Shown one piece after another: positions 1 to 8,328 of a stretch of DNA of 19,968 bases (the stretch's first letter is position 1; every line of letters begins with the position of its first letter). The DNA comes from DATCMH01 sp036563505 (lineage in GTDB: Bacteria > Pseudomonadota > Alphaproteobacteria > Rhizobiales > Beijerinckiaceae): the NCBI GenBank assembly GCA_036563505.1, contig DATCMH010000003.1, forward strand, positions 1 to 19,968, in the 5' to 3' direction. The translations under genes and the position numbers were made by a program. The notes below the pieces were generated by a model. That model was given only the letters and a program-made list of their open reading frames with translations. It was not told where the DNA came from and did not search any database.

Positions 1-811
1 CGCCCTCCGTCTCGAAGCGGCTGTCCGCGCCTGCCCCAAGCACCCGCCCGTGGAGAATGTTCGCCGCGCCGAGGAATCCGGCCACGAAGAGGTTCGCCGG
101 CCGGTCATAGAGTTCCAGCGGCGTTCCGACCTGCTGCACGACGCCGTCGCTCATGACGGCGATGCGATCGCAGATCGTGTTCGCCTCCTCCTGGTCGTGG
201 GTCACGAAGATCGTGGTGATGCCGAGCCGCTGCTGCAGCTCGCGCAGCTCGCGCCGCACCTGCACCCGCAGCTTGGCGTCGAGGTTGGACAAGGGCTCGT
301 CGAGGAGGAGCACCTTGGGCTCGACGGCAAGCGTGCGGGCGAGGGCGACGCGCTGCTGCTGCCCGCCCGAGAGCTGCGACGGCCGGCGGTCTGCGAGATG
401 GCTCAGGCCCACGAGGTCCAGGGCCTTGGCGACGCGCTGGGCGATGTCCGCGCGTGGCAAGCGCCGCTCTTCGAGACCAAAGGCGACATTCTGGCGAACA
501 CTCATGTGCGGCCAGAGCGCGTAGGACTGGAACACCATGCCGACATCCCGCTTCCAGGGCGGCAATCGGGCGATGTCCGCGCCGGCGACGAGCACGCGCC
601 CACGATCGGCCTGGTTGAACCCGGCGATGAGGCGCAACAGCGTGGTCTTGCCGCAGCCGGAAGGGCCGAGAAACGCGAAGAGCTCGCCCGGGCGAATGTC
701 GAGGTCGATCTGCTTCAGGACATGGTTCGTGCCGTAGGAGAGGTCGACGCCCTCGATGCGGACGCTCGCAGGCGCGAGCGCGAGGTCGGTGGGCCGGAGC
801 GGCTGGTTCAT
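1..811 (-). CDS. ABC transporter ATP-binding protein (PotA/FbpC class), 3' end off window
   Basis: This is the ATPase subunit of an importer, acting on the inner face of the cytoplasmic membrane with the permease encoded just upstream. About 270 codons are visible from the ATG at 811; the C-terminus lies beyond position 1. The translation shows Walker A GPSGCGKTT (residues 49-57), a Q-loop VFQSYALWPHMSV, signature LSGGQQQR near residue 144, Walker B VLLLDEP, D-loop SNLDAK and H-loop VTHDQEEA. The TOBE-containing C-terminal part is only beginning at the edge. The start codon overlaps the upstream permease stop as ATGA, implying translational coupling. This family serves iron, polyamine, thiamine, sulfate and 2-aminoethylphosphonate importers, so the sequence does not set the substrate. 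It is the second ATPase of this class in the same operon. Confidence 0.93.
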   Translation of the reverse strand, partial: MNQPLRPTDLALAPASVRIEGVDLSYGTNHVLKQIDLDIRPGELFAFLGPSGCGKTTLLRLIAGFNQADRGRVLVAGADIARLPPWKRDVGMVFQSYALWPHMSVRQNVAFGLEERRLPRADIAQRVAKALDLVGLSHLADRRPSQLSGGQQQRVALARTLAVEPKVLLLDEPLSNLDAKLRVQVRRELRELQQRLGITTIFVTHDQEEANTICDRIAVMSDGVVQQVGTPLELYDRPANLFVAGFLGAANILHGRVLGAGADSRFETEG

Positions 812-2529
812 GGCGATGCCCCCATCGGCGCGCTCTTGGCTCTCTGACCGCGCTCGATCACGAGATGTGACAGGTAGGTGCATACGGCCACGAGCAGCAC
901 GGCGACCACGCCGAGCGCGGCGCCGGGTCCCCGCCCGGCCGGCGACTGCATGAAGACGTAAAGGCCGTAGGCCAGGGGCGCGTCGGAGGTGTTCTGAACG
1001 AGCATCAGGGTCGCTGAGAGCTCGACCGCGGCGGTGGCGAAGCTCGAGACGAACCCGGCGAGGATACCACCCATCATCAGGGGCACCACCACCCGGCGTA
1101 CCGTGCGGGCTTTGGTGGCCCCTAAGTTCTCAGCCGCCTCCTCCAGGGACACGGCGATCTGTTGCAGCGCCGCGTGACAGGCGCGCAACGCGTAGGGCAG
1201 GCGGCGCACGGCAAGCGCGAGCACGATCATGATCCAGAGGGAGGCGAGCGAGCGCCCGTCGGGCAGTTGCACGCCGAAAAAGGTCCGCAGATAGCCGATG
1301 CCGAGCACCACGCCGGGCACCGCGAGCGCGGCGGAGGCCGCCCAGTCGAGCCAGTGCCGGCCGACGAGGCGCGTACGCAGGACGAGATAGGCGATGGCAC
1401 CCCCGAGCAGGACGTCGATCAGCCCCGCCAGCGTGGCGTAGAGGAGCGTGTTCTTGATGTAGACCGAGCTCTCGCCGAAGACGCGGGCGTAATGGGCGAC
1501 CGTGTAGGCGTCGGGCAACGGGCTGAAGGACCAGACGGTGGCAACCGAGAGAAGCAGGAGCCCGAGATGGGGCGCGAGCACGAGCGCCAGGATGAGGAAC
1601 ACCACCGCATAGGCCGCCGCGCTCTCCCATCGCGTCATGGCGCGCTTGGCGAGGCCCCCACCCCCGCGCTGGACGGTGGAATAGTCCCGGCCGCGCGTGG
1701 CAGCGGCCGAGGCCGCCATGGCGAGCACCGAGACCACGATCAGCACGACGGCGATGACGTAGCCCATCGGGTCGGCGATGCCGATGGAGGTGACGCGCAG
1801 ATACGCTTGGGGCGCGAGCATGTCCTTGACGTTGAGAAGCAGCGGCGTCGCGAGGTCGTCGAAGACCTTGACGAAGACGAGCGACGCGCCGGCGAGGTAG
1901 CCCGGCAGGGCGAGCGGGAAGACGATGCGGCGGAACAGGCGAAAGCCGGAGCAGCCAAGGTTCTGCGCCGCCTCTTCCATCGCTCGGTCGATGTTGCGCA
2001 ACGCCGCCGAGAGGTTGACCAGGATAAAGGGGAAGTAGTGGACGGCCTGGACGAACACGACGCCGTTAAGGCCCTCCATGAAGGGGATCTTGAAGCCGAA
2101 CCAGTCGTCGAGCAGGAGGTTCAGGCTGCCGTTGCGCCCGAAGAGGAGTTGCATCGCCACCGCTCCGGCGAACGGCGGCATGATGAGCGGCACGAAACCG
2201 AGCGTCTGGATGAGGAGTGCGCCGCGGAACTGGAAACGCGTGGTGATGTAGGCCAGGGGCAGCGCGAACACGGAAGCGAGCGCCACCGCCATCGCCGACA
2301 CGTAGACCGAGTTCCAGAACGAGGTGACGAAGAGGTCCGTGCGGACGAAGTCGAGGAAGTTGACGAGGGTGAAGGCGCCCGTGCCCTTCTCCGTGAAGGC
2401 GACGTAGATCACCGTCGCGACGGGCAAGACAAGGAAGAAGAGCAGGAGCAGGCCGATGGCGCCGACGAGTGCCCACTGGCCGGGCGTCGCGGCGGGCCTG
2501 AACGCCGTGCGGGACAGGGCAAGCGCCAT
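808..2529 (-). CDS. Fused two-domain ABC transporter permease (573 aa, FbpB/PhnU-like)
   Basis: This is an integral membrane subunit carrying two permease domains in one chain. It has hydrophobic segments throughout, starting around residues 18-44, and two EAA cytoplasmic loops: EEAAQNLG...PLALPG (about 185-210) and EEAAENLG...PLMMGG (about 463-488). These are the contact sites for the ATPase dimer. The 573-residue length matches the usual fused iron/2-aminoethylphosphonate-type permeases. I chose the ATG at 2529 because the open frame further upstream only shadows the binding-protein gene and the first membrane segment begins soon after this ATG. A GGAG lies about 14 nt upstream, somewhat far. 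Its stop overlaps the next ATPase start. The adjacent binding protein and ATPase make a complete importer. The substrate is unknown. Confidence 0.92.
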   Translation of the reverse strand: MALALSRTAFRPAATPGQWALVGAIGLLLLFFLVLPVATVIYVAFTEKGTGAFTLVNFLDFVRTDLFVTSFWNSVYVSAMAVALASVFALPLAYITTRFQFRGALLIQTLGFVPLIMPPFAGAVAMQLLFGRNGSLNLLLDDWFGFKIPFMEGLNGVVFVQAVHYFPFILVNLSAALRNIDRAMEEAAQNLGCSGFRLFRRIVFPLALPGYLAGASLVFVKVFDDLATPLLLNVKDMLAPQAYLRVTSIGIADPMGYVIAVVLIVVSVLAMAASAAATRGRDYSTVQRGGGGLAKRAMTRWESAAAYAVVFLILALVLAPHLGLLLLSVATVWSFSPLPDAYTVAHYARVFGESSVYIKNTLLYATLAGLIDVLLGGAIAYLVLRTRLVGRHWLDWAASAALAVPGVVLGIGYLRTFFGVQLPDGRSLASLWIMIVLALAVRRLPYALRACHAALQQIAVSLEEAAENLGATKARTVRRVVVPLMMGGILAGFVSSFATAAVELSATLMLVQNTSDAPLAYGLYVFMQSPAGRGPGAALGVVAVLLVAVCTYLSHLVIERGQRAKSAPMGASP

Positions 2530-2561
2530 CGTCGTCGTCTCTGCTCCGGAAGGGTCAGGAG

Positions 2562-2587
2562 GGCGCGGCAGATCGGACCGCCGCGCC
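2562..2587 (-). promoter_or_regulatory. Intercistronic stem-loop after the binding-protein gene
   Basis: A perfect 8-bp inverted repeat, GGCGCGGC (2562-2569) and GCCGCGCC (2580-2587), surrounds a 10-nt loop. It lies 7 nt beyond the binding-protein stop and 32 nt before the permease start codon. No T-tract follows on the minus strand, so it is unlikely to be a full intrinsic terminator. Hairpins in this position in other importer operons protect the upstream message and raise binding protein relative to permease. That role is inferred here. Confidence 0.5.
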
Positions 2588-2594
2588 GGCCGCG

Positions 2595-3923
2595 TCAGCG
2601 CGCGAGCTTCGCCGCGTCTCCGGCCTTCGCCGCGGCTTGGGCGTAGCGCTCCTTGGCGAAGGCCGCCCATTGCTGCTCGAGCTCGGCCTGCCGCGCGCCC
2701 TTCTCCTTGGCCCCGGTGAAGGCACCGGCGATCTCGGGCGACGAGGCTTGCGCTTCGGTGACGGGCATGGCGGCAACGAGGTCGCGCGCTTGCCCCACCA
2801 ACGCGCGCCCTTGCGGGTTGTCCTTCTTGGCGAGCGCGGCCTCGGCCTCGTGGATGGCCTTGGTGGCCGCCTTCAGCGCGTCGAGCTGGAAGGTGATGAG
2901 CTGGTCGAACAGGGTATCGACGACGGCCGTGCGCTTCTCCGACACATCGACGTCGAACTTCACCTTCGCCCCGAGCGACGGGTCCTTGAACGGGTTCGGA
3001 TAGTCGGCCGGCGCCTTGGCGTAGACGGCGGGGTTGATCGGCAACCGTCGGATCGAGGGCTCGAGCAGTACCTCTTGGCCGGCAGGCGAGAGGAGGTACT
3101 CGACGAAGGCCTCCGCGCCCGCCTTGTTCGGCGCGTTGGCCACGATGCCGACATTGGCCGGCACGATCGTGGTCACGCTCGGATAGACGAACTTGACCGG
3201 AAAGCCCGAGGCCTGCGCGGAGAAAGCGAAGAAGTCGATGACAACCCCGACGCCGACCTGGCCGGAGTTCACCGCGTCCGGTACGCCAAACGAGCGCTCG
3301 GTAACCTGGCGCAGGTTGCCGCCCATCTCCTTGAGTGTTCGCCAGCCTTTGTCCCAGCCTTCCCCCTGCAAGACCGTTTCGATCGTGAGATGCGTGGTGC
3401 CTGAGCGCGAGGGCGCGGCAATCGAGACGTGGTCGTAGTAGGCCGGCTTGGCGAGGTCTGACCACTCCTTCGGCTCAGGCAGCTTGTTGGCGCGGGCATA
3501 GCGCTCGTTCCACATGATGCCATAGCCCGAGGCGGCGAAACCGAAGTAGAAACCCTCGCGATCGTTGATCGGGAAAGCTCCGATCGTCTCCGGGATCCCC
3601 TGTGCCTTGGGCTGGTACTTTTGCAGCAGGCCCTTGCCTTTCAGCACCTCGAAGGCGTCGGGCGCTGAGGCCCAAAAAAGGTCGGTCTGCGTGTTGCCCT
3701 TCGTCTCCTCGACGAACTTCACGCCGGCGTTCGTGTTGCGGTTCTGCACCTCGAGCGTGGTGCCCGGATAGGCCTTCTCGAAAGCCTTCTTGAACGGATC
3801 GGTGACGTCCTTGGAAAAGGACGTGATCACCGTCACCTTGCCCGATGGCGCCTGGGCCACAGCGCTTCCTGCGCCGGCGATGAGCGCCATCAGCGCCAGA
3901 GCGATCCCCGATCTCGTCATCAT
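2595..3923 (-). CDS. Periplasmic extracellular solute-binding protein (442 aa, COG1840-like) with C-terminal extension
   Basis: This is the substrate-capturing subunit of the second importer set. A signal peptide covers residues 1-23 with a cleavage site at AVA-Q. The mature protein opens with VTVITSFSKD and contains DLFWASAPDAFEVL and the late motif VEYLLSPAGQEVLLEP, features of the FbpA/AfuA/AepX-like cluster. Typical members have 330-350 residues. Here about 110 further residues (about 330-442) are Ala/Lys/Glu-rich and predicted helical. A strong Shine-Dalgarno GGGAGG sits 5 nt before the ATG at 3923; a second in-frame ATG follows directly. The gene is 40 bp downstream of the preceding ATPase gene. 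The paired tyrosines that bind iron in FbpA are not recognisable at the expected place, so an iron role is not supported. A phosphonate or other small anion is possible. Confidence 0.9.
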   Translation of the reverse strand: MMTRSGIALALMALIAGAGSAVAQAPSGKVTVITSFSKDVTDPFKKAFEKAYPGTTLEVQNRNTNAGVKFVEETKGNTQTDLFWASAPDAFEVLKGKGLLQKYQPKAQGIPETIGAFPINDREGFYFGFAASGYGIMWNERYARANKLPEPKEWSDLAKPAYYDHVSIAAPSRSGTTHLTIETVLQGEGWDKGWRTLKEMGGNLRQVTERSFGVPDAVNSGQVGVGVVIDFFAFSAQASGFPVKFVYPSVTTIVPANVGIVANAPNKAGAEAFVEYLLSPAGQEVLLEPSIRRLPINPAVYAKAPADYPNPFKDPSLGAKVKFDVDVSEKRTAVVDTLFDQLITFQLDALKAATKAIHEAEAALAKKDNPQGRALVGQARDLVAAMPVTEAQASSPEIAGAFTGAKEKGARQAELEQQWAAFAKERYAQAAAKAGDAAKLAR

Positions 3924-3963
3924 TCGATCCTCCCTGTTGCTTGCTCGAGCGGTTGACCGCCCT

Positions 3964-5034
3964 TCAACTGCCTTTCACCGCGAAGACGCCGTAGTCTGCC
4001 AGGCGGATTCCGACGGGGTCGCCGGGCTGCCGCAGGCCCCTCGCCTCTGGCGCGACGGCAAAGAGCCGCCCGACCGGTGTGTCGAGGTTATACTCCGCGT
4101 GCGCGCCCATGTAGGTCGCCGTCGCGACCGTGCCTCCGAGCACGTCCGAGGCGTTCGGTTCCACGAGGATGATCGCTTCGGGTCGGATGACCACGTCGAC
4201 TTCACCTTCCACGAGCCCCTTGTGCGGGAGGCGGATGGCGAGATCGCCGAGGCGTACCGTGCCAGCCTCGGGGCTCGCTGGAGTGAGATGGCCCTTCACG
4301 TGGTTGGCCTCGCCCATGAAGCTGGCGACGAAAGCGTTTTCCGGAGCTTCGTAAAGCTCGCGCGGCGTGCCGGCCTGGGCGATCTCCGCGTTGCGCATCA
4401 CCACGATCTGGTCGGAGACGGCGAGTGCCTCGCTCTGGTCATGGGTGACGTAGACGACGGTCAGCCCGAGCCGCTGCTGCAACGCCCGGATCTCCTCCCG
4501 CATGGAGCGGCGCAGCCGGGCGTCGAGGTTCGAGAGCGGCTCGTCGAACAGGAGCACGTCCGGCTCGAGCACGAGCGCTCGGGCCACCGCGACGCGCTGC
4601 TGCTGCCCGCCCGACATCTCGGAGGGAAGGCGATCGCCGAAGCCTGCAAGCCCAACGGTCACCAGCGCCGCGTCGGCCTCGGCGTGGGCCTCGCGCTTTG
4701 CCCGGCCTTCCGAGATCAGCCCGTAGGCCACGTTCTCCCGCACGCTCATGTGCGGGAAGAGCGCGTAAGACTGGAACACCATCGAGACGTTGCGCTCGCC
4801 TGCCGAGAGCTCCGTCACGTCGTGTCCGCCGATCAGGATACGCCCCTCCGAGACCCGCTCGAGGCCGGCGATCATGCGCAGCAAAGTAGTCTTGCCGCAG
4901 CCGGACGGCCCAAGGAGCGTGACGAGCGTTCCGGCTTCGATGACGAGGTTCAACGGCTTCACGGCCGTCACCGGGCCGTAGCGCTTGGAGACGCCCTGCA
5001 GCACGACGGAAGCGGCGGTTCGGGTCGGAGTCAT
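3964..5034 (-). CDS. ABC transporter ATP-binding protein (PotA/FbpC/PhnT-like, 356 aa)
   Basis: This is the complete ATPase subunit of the first iron/2-aminoethylphosphonate-like importer set. It has Walker A GPSGCGKTT (42-50), Q-loop Q88 in VFQSYALFPHMSV, signature MSGGQQQR (140-147), Walker B VLLFDEP with catalytic Glu165, D-loop SNLDAR and H-loop His198 in VTHDQSEAL. A C-terminal TOBE-like region covers roughly residues 240-350, including VVIRPEAIIL. The length is normal for the family. The ATG at 5034 shares one base with the permease stop (TGATG), so translation is probably coupled. The motifs are intact, so it should be active. The substrate cannot be read from an ATPase; gene order assigns it to the permease and binding protein immediately upstream. 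Confidence 0.95.
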   Translation of the reverse strand: MTPTRTAASVVLQGVSKRYGPVTAVKPLNLVIEAGTLVTLLGPSGCGKTTLLRMIAGLERVSEGRILIGGHDVTELSAGERNVSMVFQSYALFPHMSVRENVAYGLISEGRAKREAHAEADAALVTVGLAGFGDRLPSEMSGGQQQRVAVARALVLEPDVLLFDEPLSNLDARLRRSMREEIRALQQRLGLTVVYVTHDQSEALAVSDQIVVMRNAEIAQAGTPRELYEAPENAFVASFMGEANHVKGHLTPASPEAGTVRLGDLAIRLPHKGLVEGEVDVVIRPEAIILVEPNASDVLGGTVATATYMGAHAEYNLDTPVGRLFAVAPEARGLRQPGDPVGIRLADYGVFAVKGS

Positions 5035-7256
5035 CAGGCGCGCCCTCCGGCGACGGCGAGCGCCGCCACCGGCGCGGTGGAAGCCCGGCGCCGGCCGAGC
5101 TGGCGCTCGCCGACCCCGAACTGGATCGCGCCGATCACCGCCATCATGAGGACGATGAGCACCGTCGAGTAGGCGATGGCGAGGCCGTAGTCGCCGTTGA
5201 TGGCGCGGTTGATGATGAACACAGTGGCCATCTCGTACTCGGCGGAGGTCAAGAAGATGACGGCGCTCACCGTCGTCATGGCACGCACGAAGGAATAGAC
5301 GAGAGCGGTGACGATCGCCGGTTTGATCAGCGGCAGGACCACCTGGAACAGGGTGCGCGTCGAAGAGGCACGCAGGGTCGTCGAGGCCTCGTCGAGGCTC
5401 TTGTCGAGTTGACTCAAGGCTGCGACCCCGGAACGGACGCCGACCGGCAGGTTGCGGAAGACGAAGCAGAGCACGAGGATCGTCGCCGTGCCGGTGATCT
5501 CGAGCGGCGGCACGTTGTAGGTGAGGACGTAGGCGACGCCGATCACCGTACCCGGGACGCAGAAGGTGAGCATCAGCGCGAACTCAAGCGCCGTGCGCCC
5601 CGCAAAGCGCTGGCGGGCAAAGAGCCACGCGGCGAGGAGGCCGAGCCCTGCCGTGAGCGGCGCGCCGATCGCGGCGAGCTTTAACGTCGTGAAGAGCGAG
5701 GCCCAGGCCCCGCCCGACCAGATCAGCCCGGCTGGCCCGCTCTCGACGGCGAAGGCACGGGCGAAGTGGGAGAGCGTCGGCGTCCAGTCCCGGCCCCAGA
5801 CCTTCACGAAGCCGCCAGCCAGCGCCAGAACATAGACCGTCACCGTGAGAACCGCCCAGGGCACCGCGACGGCGACCGCGGCGCGGCGCACGCCGTCGGG
5901 CAAGGGCTGGCTCAAGCCGCCATCGCCCTTGCCCGCCATCGATACGTAGGACCGGCGCCCCACCACCCGGCGCTGAACGAGGAATGCGCCGAGCGCGAAA
6001 CCCAAAAGGATGAGAGCGAGCGCCGCCGCGCGGCCGAACTCGGCTTGGGCGCCCACGACCGCGAAGAAGATCTCCGTCGAGAGCACACCGAAGGAGCCGC
6101 CCAGCACGATCGGGTTGCCGAAATCGGCCAAGCTCTCGACGAAGGCGATGAGGAAGGCGTTCGCGAGGCCGGGACGCATCAGAGGGAGCGTCACGGTCGC
6201 AAAGGTGCGAAGACGCGAGGCGCGCAAGGTCTGCGACGCCTCCTCCATTGTCGGCGAGATGCCCTCGACGACGCCGATCAGCACCAGGAAGGCGGTCGGC
6301 GTGAAGCTAAAAGTTTGGGCAAGCCAGACGCCCGGGAAGCCGTAGATCCAGCGCCCAAGGCCGGTGCCCGTCACAGCCTCGACGGCCTGGTTGACGAGCC
6401 CCGAGCGCCCGAAAATCAAGATCAGGCCTAAGCCCACCACGAAGGACGGCGTGATGATCGGCAGTACCGTCAGAAGGCGTAGCGCCCGCTTGTAGGCAAA
6501 GCCCGTGCGGGTGACGATGAGGGCAAACGCCAGGCCGAGCAGGGTGCAGGAGGTCGCGACGGCAAGCGCCAGGGCAAGCGTGTTCCAGGCCGCCCCGCAG
6601 GAGCTCCCGCCCGATAGGCAGGCCAAGCCCCAGACCTTGGGCCCGGCGAAGCGATCAGCGATCGCGGCAGCCGCGTTCTGGCCCTCCGGTACGGCCAGGA
6701 CCTGCCCGAGAACGGTGACCACCGGCCAAGCCGTGAACAGCAAGATGCAGGCGGCGAGCAACCCGACGGCACCGGCGACGAAGCGGTCGCCGCCGAACCG
6801 GCCGAGGAGCGAGAGACCTTCTGTCAGGAGGAAGAGGAAGCCGAGGAAGGTGAGCGCGCCGCCGAGGCCTATGCCGAACTGCCGGTTACCCAGCTCGCCG
6901 AAGGTCGCCGCGAGGCCAGGATAAGACCAGCCGCGCAGGCCGACGAGCCAAGCCTGCAGGACGAGGGTGAGGAGGCCCGCGCCTCCGGCCAGCGCAAGGA
7001 TGCGCCCACGGCGCCGGCGCGGAAGGATCGGACCTAAGCCAGGCAGGCCGGCGGCGAGCGCGAGGATCGTCGGCCAGAACCACCAGCGTCCGTGTCCGAT
7101 CGCCTGGCCGAGCGCGGAGGCGGCGTCCGCGTCATCGGTCGCGAGCGCGCGCCACGCGCCCAGTCCGAGGCCGTCCTGCTGCATGTGCCAGGGCAGGACG
7201 ACGACGCCGGCCAAGGCGAGCAGCCACCAGGCAAGAGCGGGTCTGTCGAAGCGCAT
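5034..7256 (-). CDS. Fused two-domain ABC transporter permease with long N-terminal membrane extension (740 aa)
   Basis: This is the membrane component of the first iron/2-aminoethylphosphonate-like importer. Two permease domains are fused, with EAA loops MEEASQTLRAS...LMRPG (about 338-363) and LDEASTTLRAS...LIKPA (about 621-647). Ahead of the first domain are about 210 residues with roughly five additional hydrophobic segments (near residues 8-25, 60-78, 86-107, 130-150 and 160-190). This makes it longer than the usual 530-580 residue fused permeases. A Lys/Arg-rich cytoplasmic tail ends the protein. The start is ATG 7256, with GGAG 9 nt upstream; an in-frame GTG at 7259 is an alternative. 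The gap to the upstream binding protein is about 40 bp. It ends in TGATG with the ATPase gene. Substrate unknown. Confidence 0.93.
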   Translation of the reverse strand: MRFDRPALAWWLLALAGVVVLPWHMQQDGLGLGAWRALATDDADAASALGQAIGHGRWWFWPTILALAAGLPGLGPILPRRRRGRILALAGGAGLLTLVLQAWLVGLRGWSYPGLAATFGELGNRQFGIGLGGALTFLGFLFLLTEGLSLLGRFGGDRFVAGAVGLLAACILLFTAWPVVTVLGQVLAVPEGQNAAAAIADRFAGPKVWGLACLSGGSSCGAAWNTLALALAVATSCTLLGLAFALIVTRTGFAYKRALRLLTVLPIITPSFVVGLGLILIFGRSGLVNQAVEAVTGTGLGRWIYGFPGVWLAQTFSFTPTAFLVLIGVVEGISPTMEEASQTLRASRLRTFATVTLPLMRPGLANAFLIAFVESLADFGNPIVLGGSFGVLSTEIFFAVVGAQAEFGRAAALALILLGFALGAFLVQRRVVGRRSYVSMAGKGDGGLSQPLPDGVRRAAVAVAVPWAVLTVTVYVLALAGGFVKVWGRDWTPTLSHFARAFAVESGPAGLIWSGGAWASLFTTLKLAAIGAPLTAGLGLLAAWLFARQRFAGRTALEFALMLTFCVPGTVIGVAYVLTYNVPPLEITGTATILVLCFVFRNLPVGVRSGVAALSQLDKSLDEASTTLRASSTRTLFQVVLPLIKPAIVTALVYSFVRAMTTVSAVIFLTSAEYEMATVFIINRAINGDYGLAIAYSTVLIVLMMAVIGAIQFGVGERQLGRRRASTAPVAALAVAGGRA

Positions 7257-7296
7257 CACCGCAGGCTCCGGATCTCGCGCGACGGGGCGACGGGGA

Positions 7297-8328
7297 TCAG
7301 CGCGGCAAGCTGCCGACCTCGCGGTCCCAGCGGTCGAGCAGGCGCTTGCGCTCGGCGGCCTGGCCGTACTTCACGAAGTCATAGTTCACGAGCTTGATCT
7401 TCGTCAGATCCGGCGCGCCCGGCGGGAGGGGCGCCGCCTTGTTCGACGGCATCTGGAGCTGCTTGGCCACCTCGAAGCCGATTCTCTGGGCCTCGGGGCT
7501 GAGCGCCCAATCGTAGAACTTCTTGGCATTGGCGAGATTGCGCGTGCCCTTGACGATGGAGATCGAGCCGATCTCGTAGCCGGTGCCCTCGCAGGGCGTG
7601 GCGGTCCCGATCGGGAAGCCAGCGTTGGCCTCTTGAACGGCGTCGTGAACGAAGGTCAACGAGATGCCTGTTTCGCCACGAGCCGCGGCCTTGACCGGAC
7701 CGACGCCCGTTCGCGCATAGGCATTCACGTTGGCGTGCAAGGCTTTCAGGTATTCGAATGCCCTTTCCTCGCCCATCAACTGCACCACCGTCGCGATGAT
7801 GACGTACGCCGTCCCCGACGAGTTCGGGTTGGCGACTTGGATCTCACCTTTGTAAATCGGCTTGACGAGATCGGCCCAGCACGCAGGCGCCGGCAGGTTC
7901 TTCTTGGCCAGGATCTCTTTGTTGAAGCCGAAGCCGATGGCGGAGGAATAGACACCGACCGAGCGCTTCTTGGCCGCCTCGTACTGCTTGAGTGCCCAGT
8001 CCTGCACTTCCTTCAGGCGCGGCGACTCGTAGACTTCACTCAAGCCCTCCTCCGCCATGATGAGGTGGGGATCCCCCGTGCCGCCGAACCAGACGTCGCC
8101 CTTCGGGTTCTGCGCCTCGGCCCGGATCTGGGCGAGCGTTTCGCCCGAGCCCTTCTGGGTCATGTTGACCTTGGTGCCCGTCGCCTTCTCGAAGGCCGTG
8201 GCGGCCGCTTGACACCACTCGACCTGCACCGAGCAATAAACGTTGACGGAGCCTTGCGCGGCCGCGCCTCCGGCCGCAGCGACGAGCGCACCGACGAAAA
8301 CGCCGGCCGCGAGCGCGATGGATTTCAT
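7297..8328 (-). CDS. Periplasmic extracellular solute-binding protein (343 aa, COG1840-like)
   Basis: This is the substrate receptor of the first iron/2-aminoethylphosphonate-like importer set. A signal peptide spans residues 1-24 (cleavage AAA-Q). The mature N-terminus VNVYCSVQVEW is followed by AFEKATGTKVNM, the family motif GDVWFGGTGDPH and FYDWALSPEAQ. The 343-residue length is normal. The start at 8328 has Shine-Dalgarno AGGGAGG 5 nt upstream and overlaps the Nudix stop codon as ATGA, which places it firmly in the same operon. No adjacent Tyr-Tyr pair, the iron ligand of FbpA, is seen in the protein. The nearby phnDCE genes make a phosphonate such as 2-aminoethylphosphonate a reasonable substrate guess. 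That is context, not proof; automated annotation may call it an iron transporter. Confidence 0.93.
   Translation of the reverse strand: MKSIALAAGVFVGALVAAAGGAAAQGSVNVYCSVQVEWCQAAATAFEKATGTKVNMTQKGSGETLAQIRAEAQNPKGDVWFGGTGDPHLIMAEEGLSEVYESPRLKEVQDWALKQYEAAKKRSVGVYSSAIGFGFNKEILAKKNLPAPACWADLVKPIYKGEIQVANPNSSGTAYVIIATVVQLMGEERAFEYLKALHANVNAYARTGVGPVKAAARGETGISLTFVHDAVQEANAGFPIGTATPCEGTGYEIGSISIVKGTRNLANAKKFYDWALSPEAQRIGFEVAKQLQMPSNKAAPLPPGAPDLTKIKLVNYDFVKYGQAAERKRLLDRWDREVGSLPR

Noticed and set aside
1162..2646. Long plus-strand open frame (494 codons) opposite the permease
   Set aside because: It is rich in Arg, Glu, Asp and His, as expected from the complement of a GC-rich membrane protein gene. 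No motif or ribosome-binding site supports it.
2530..3465. The permease frame stays open upstream of ATG 2529 for over 900 bp, suggesting an 885-residue protein
   Set aside because: This stretch is antiparallel-frame shadow of the receptor gene at 2595-3923 on the same strand. It is Arg/Gly-rich with no membrane or family features, while the receptor has a signal peptide, family motifs and a strong ribosome-binding site.
3949..3960. Short inverted repeat GCGGT/ACCGC between ATPase and receptor genes
   Set aside because: The stem is 5 bp with a 2-nt loop and no T-tract; too weak to call a terminator or attenuator.
7280..7295. Tandem repeat CGACGGGG twice, between receptor and permease genes
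   Set aside because: Only two 8-bp units in GC-rich DNA; no sign of a larger array or regulatory role.
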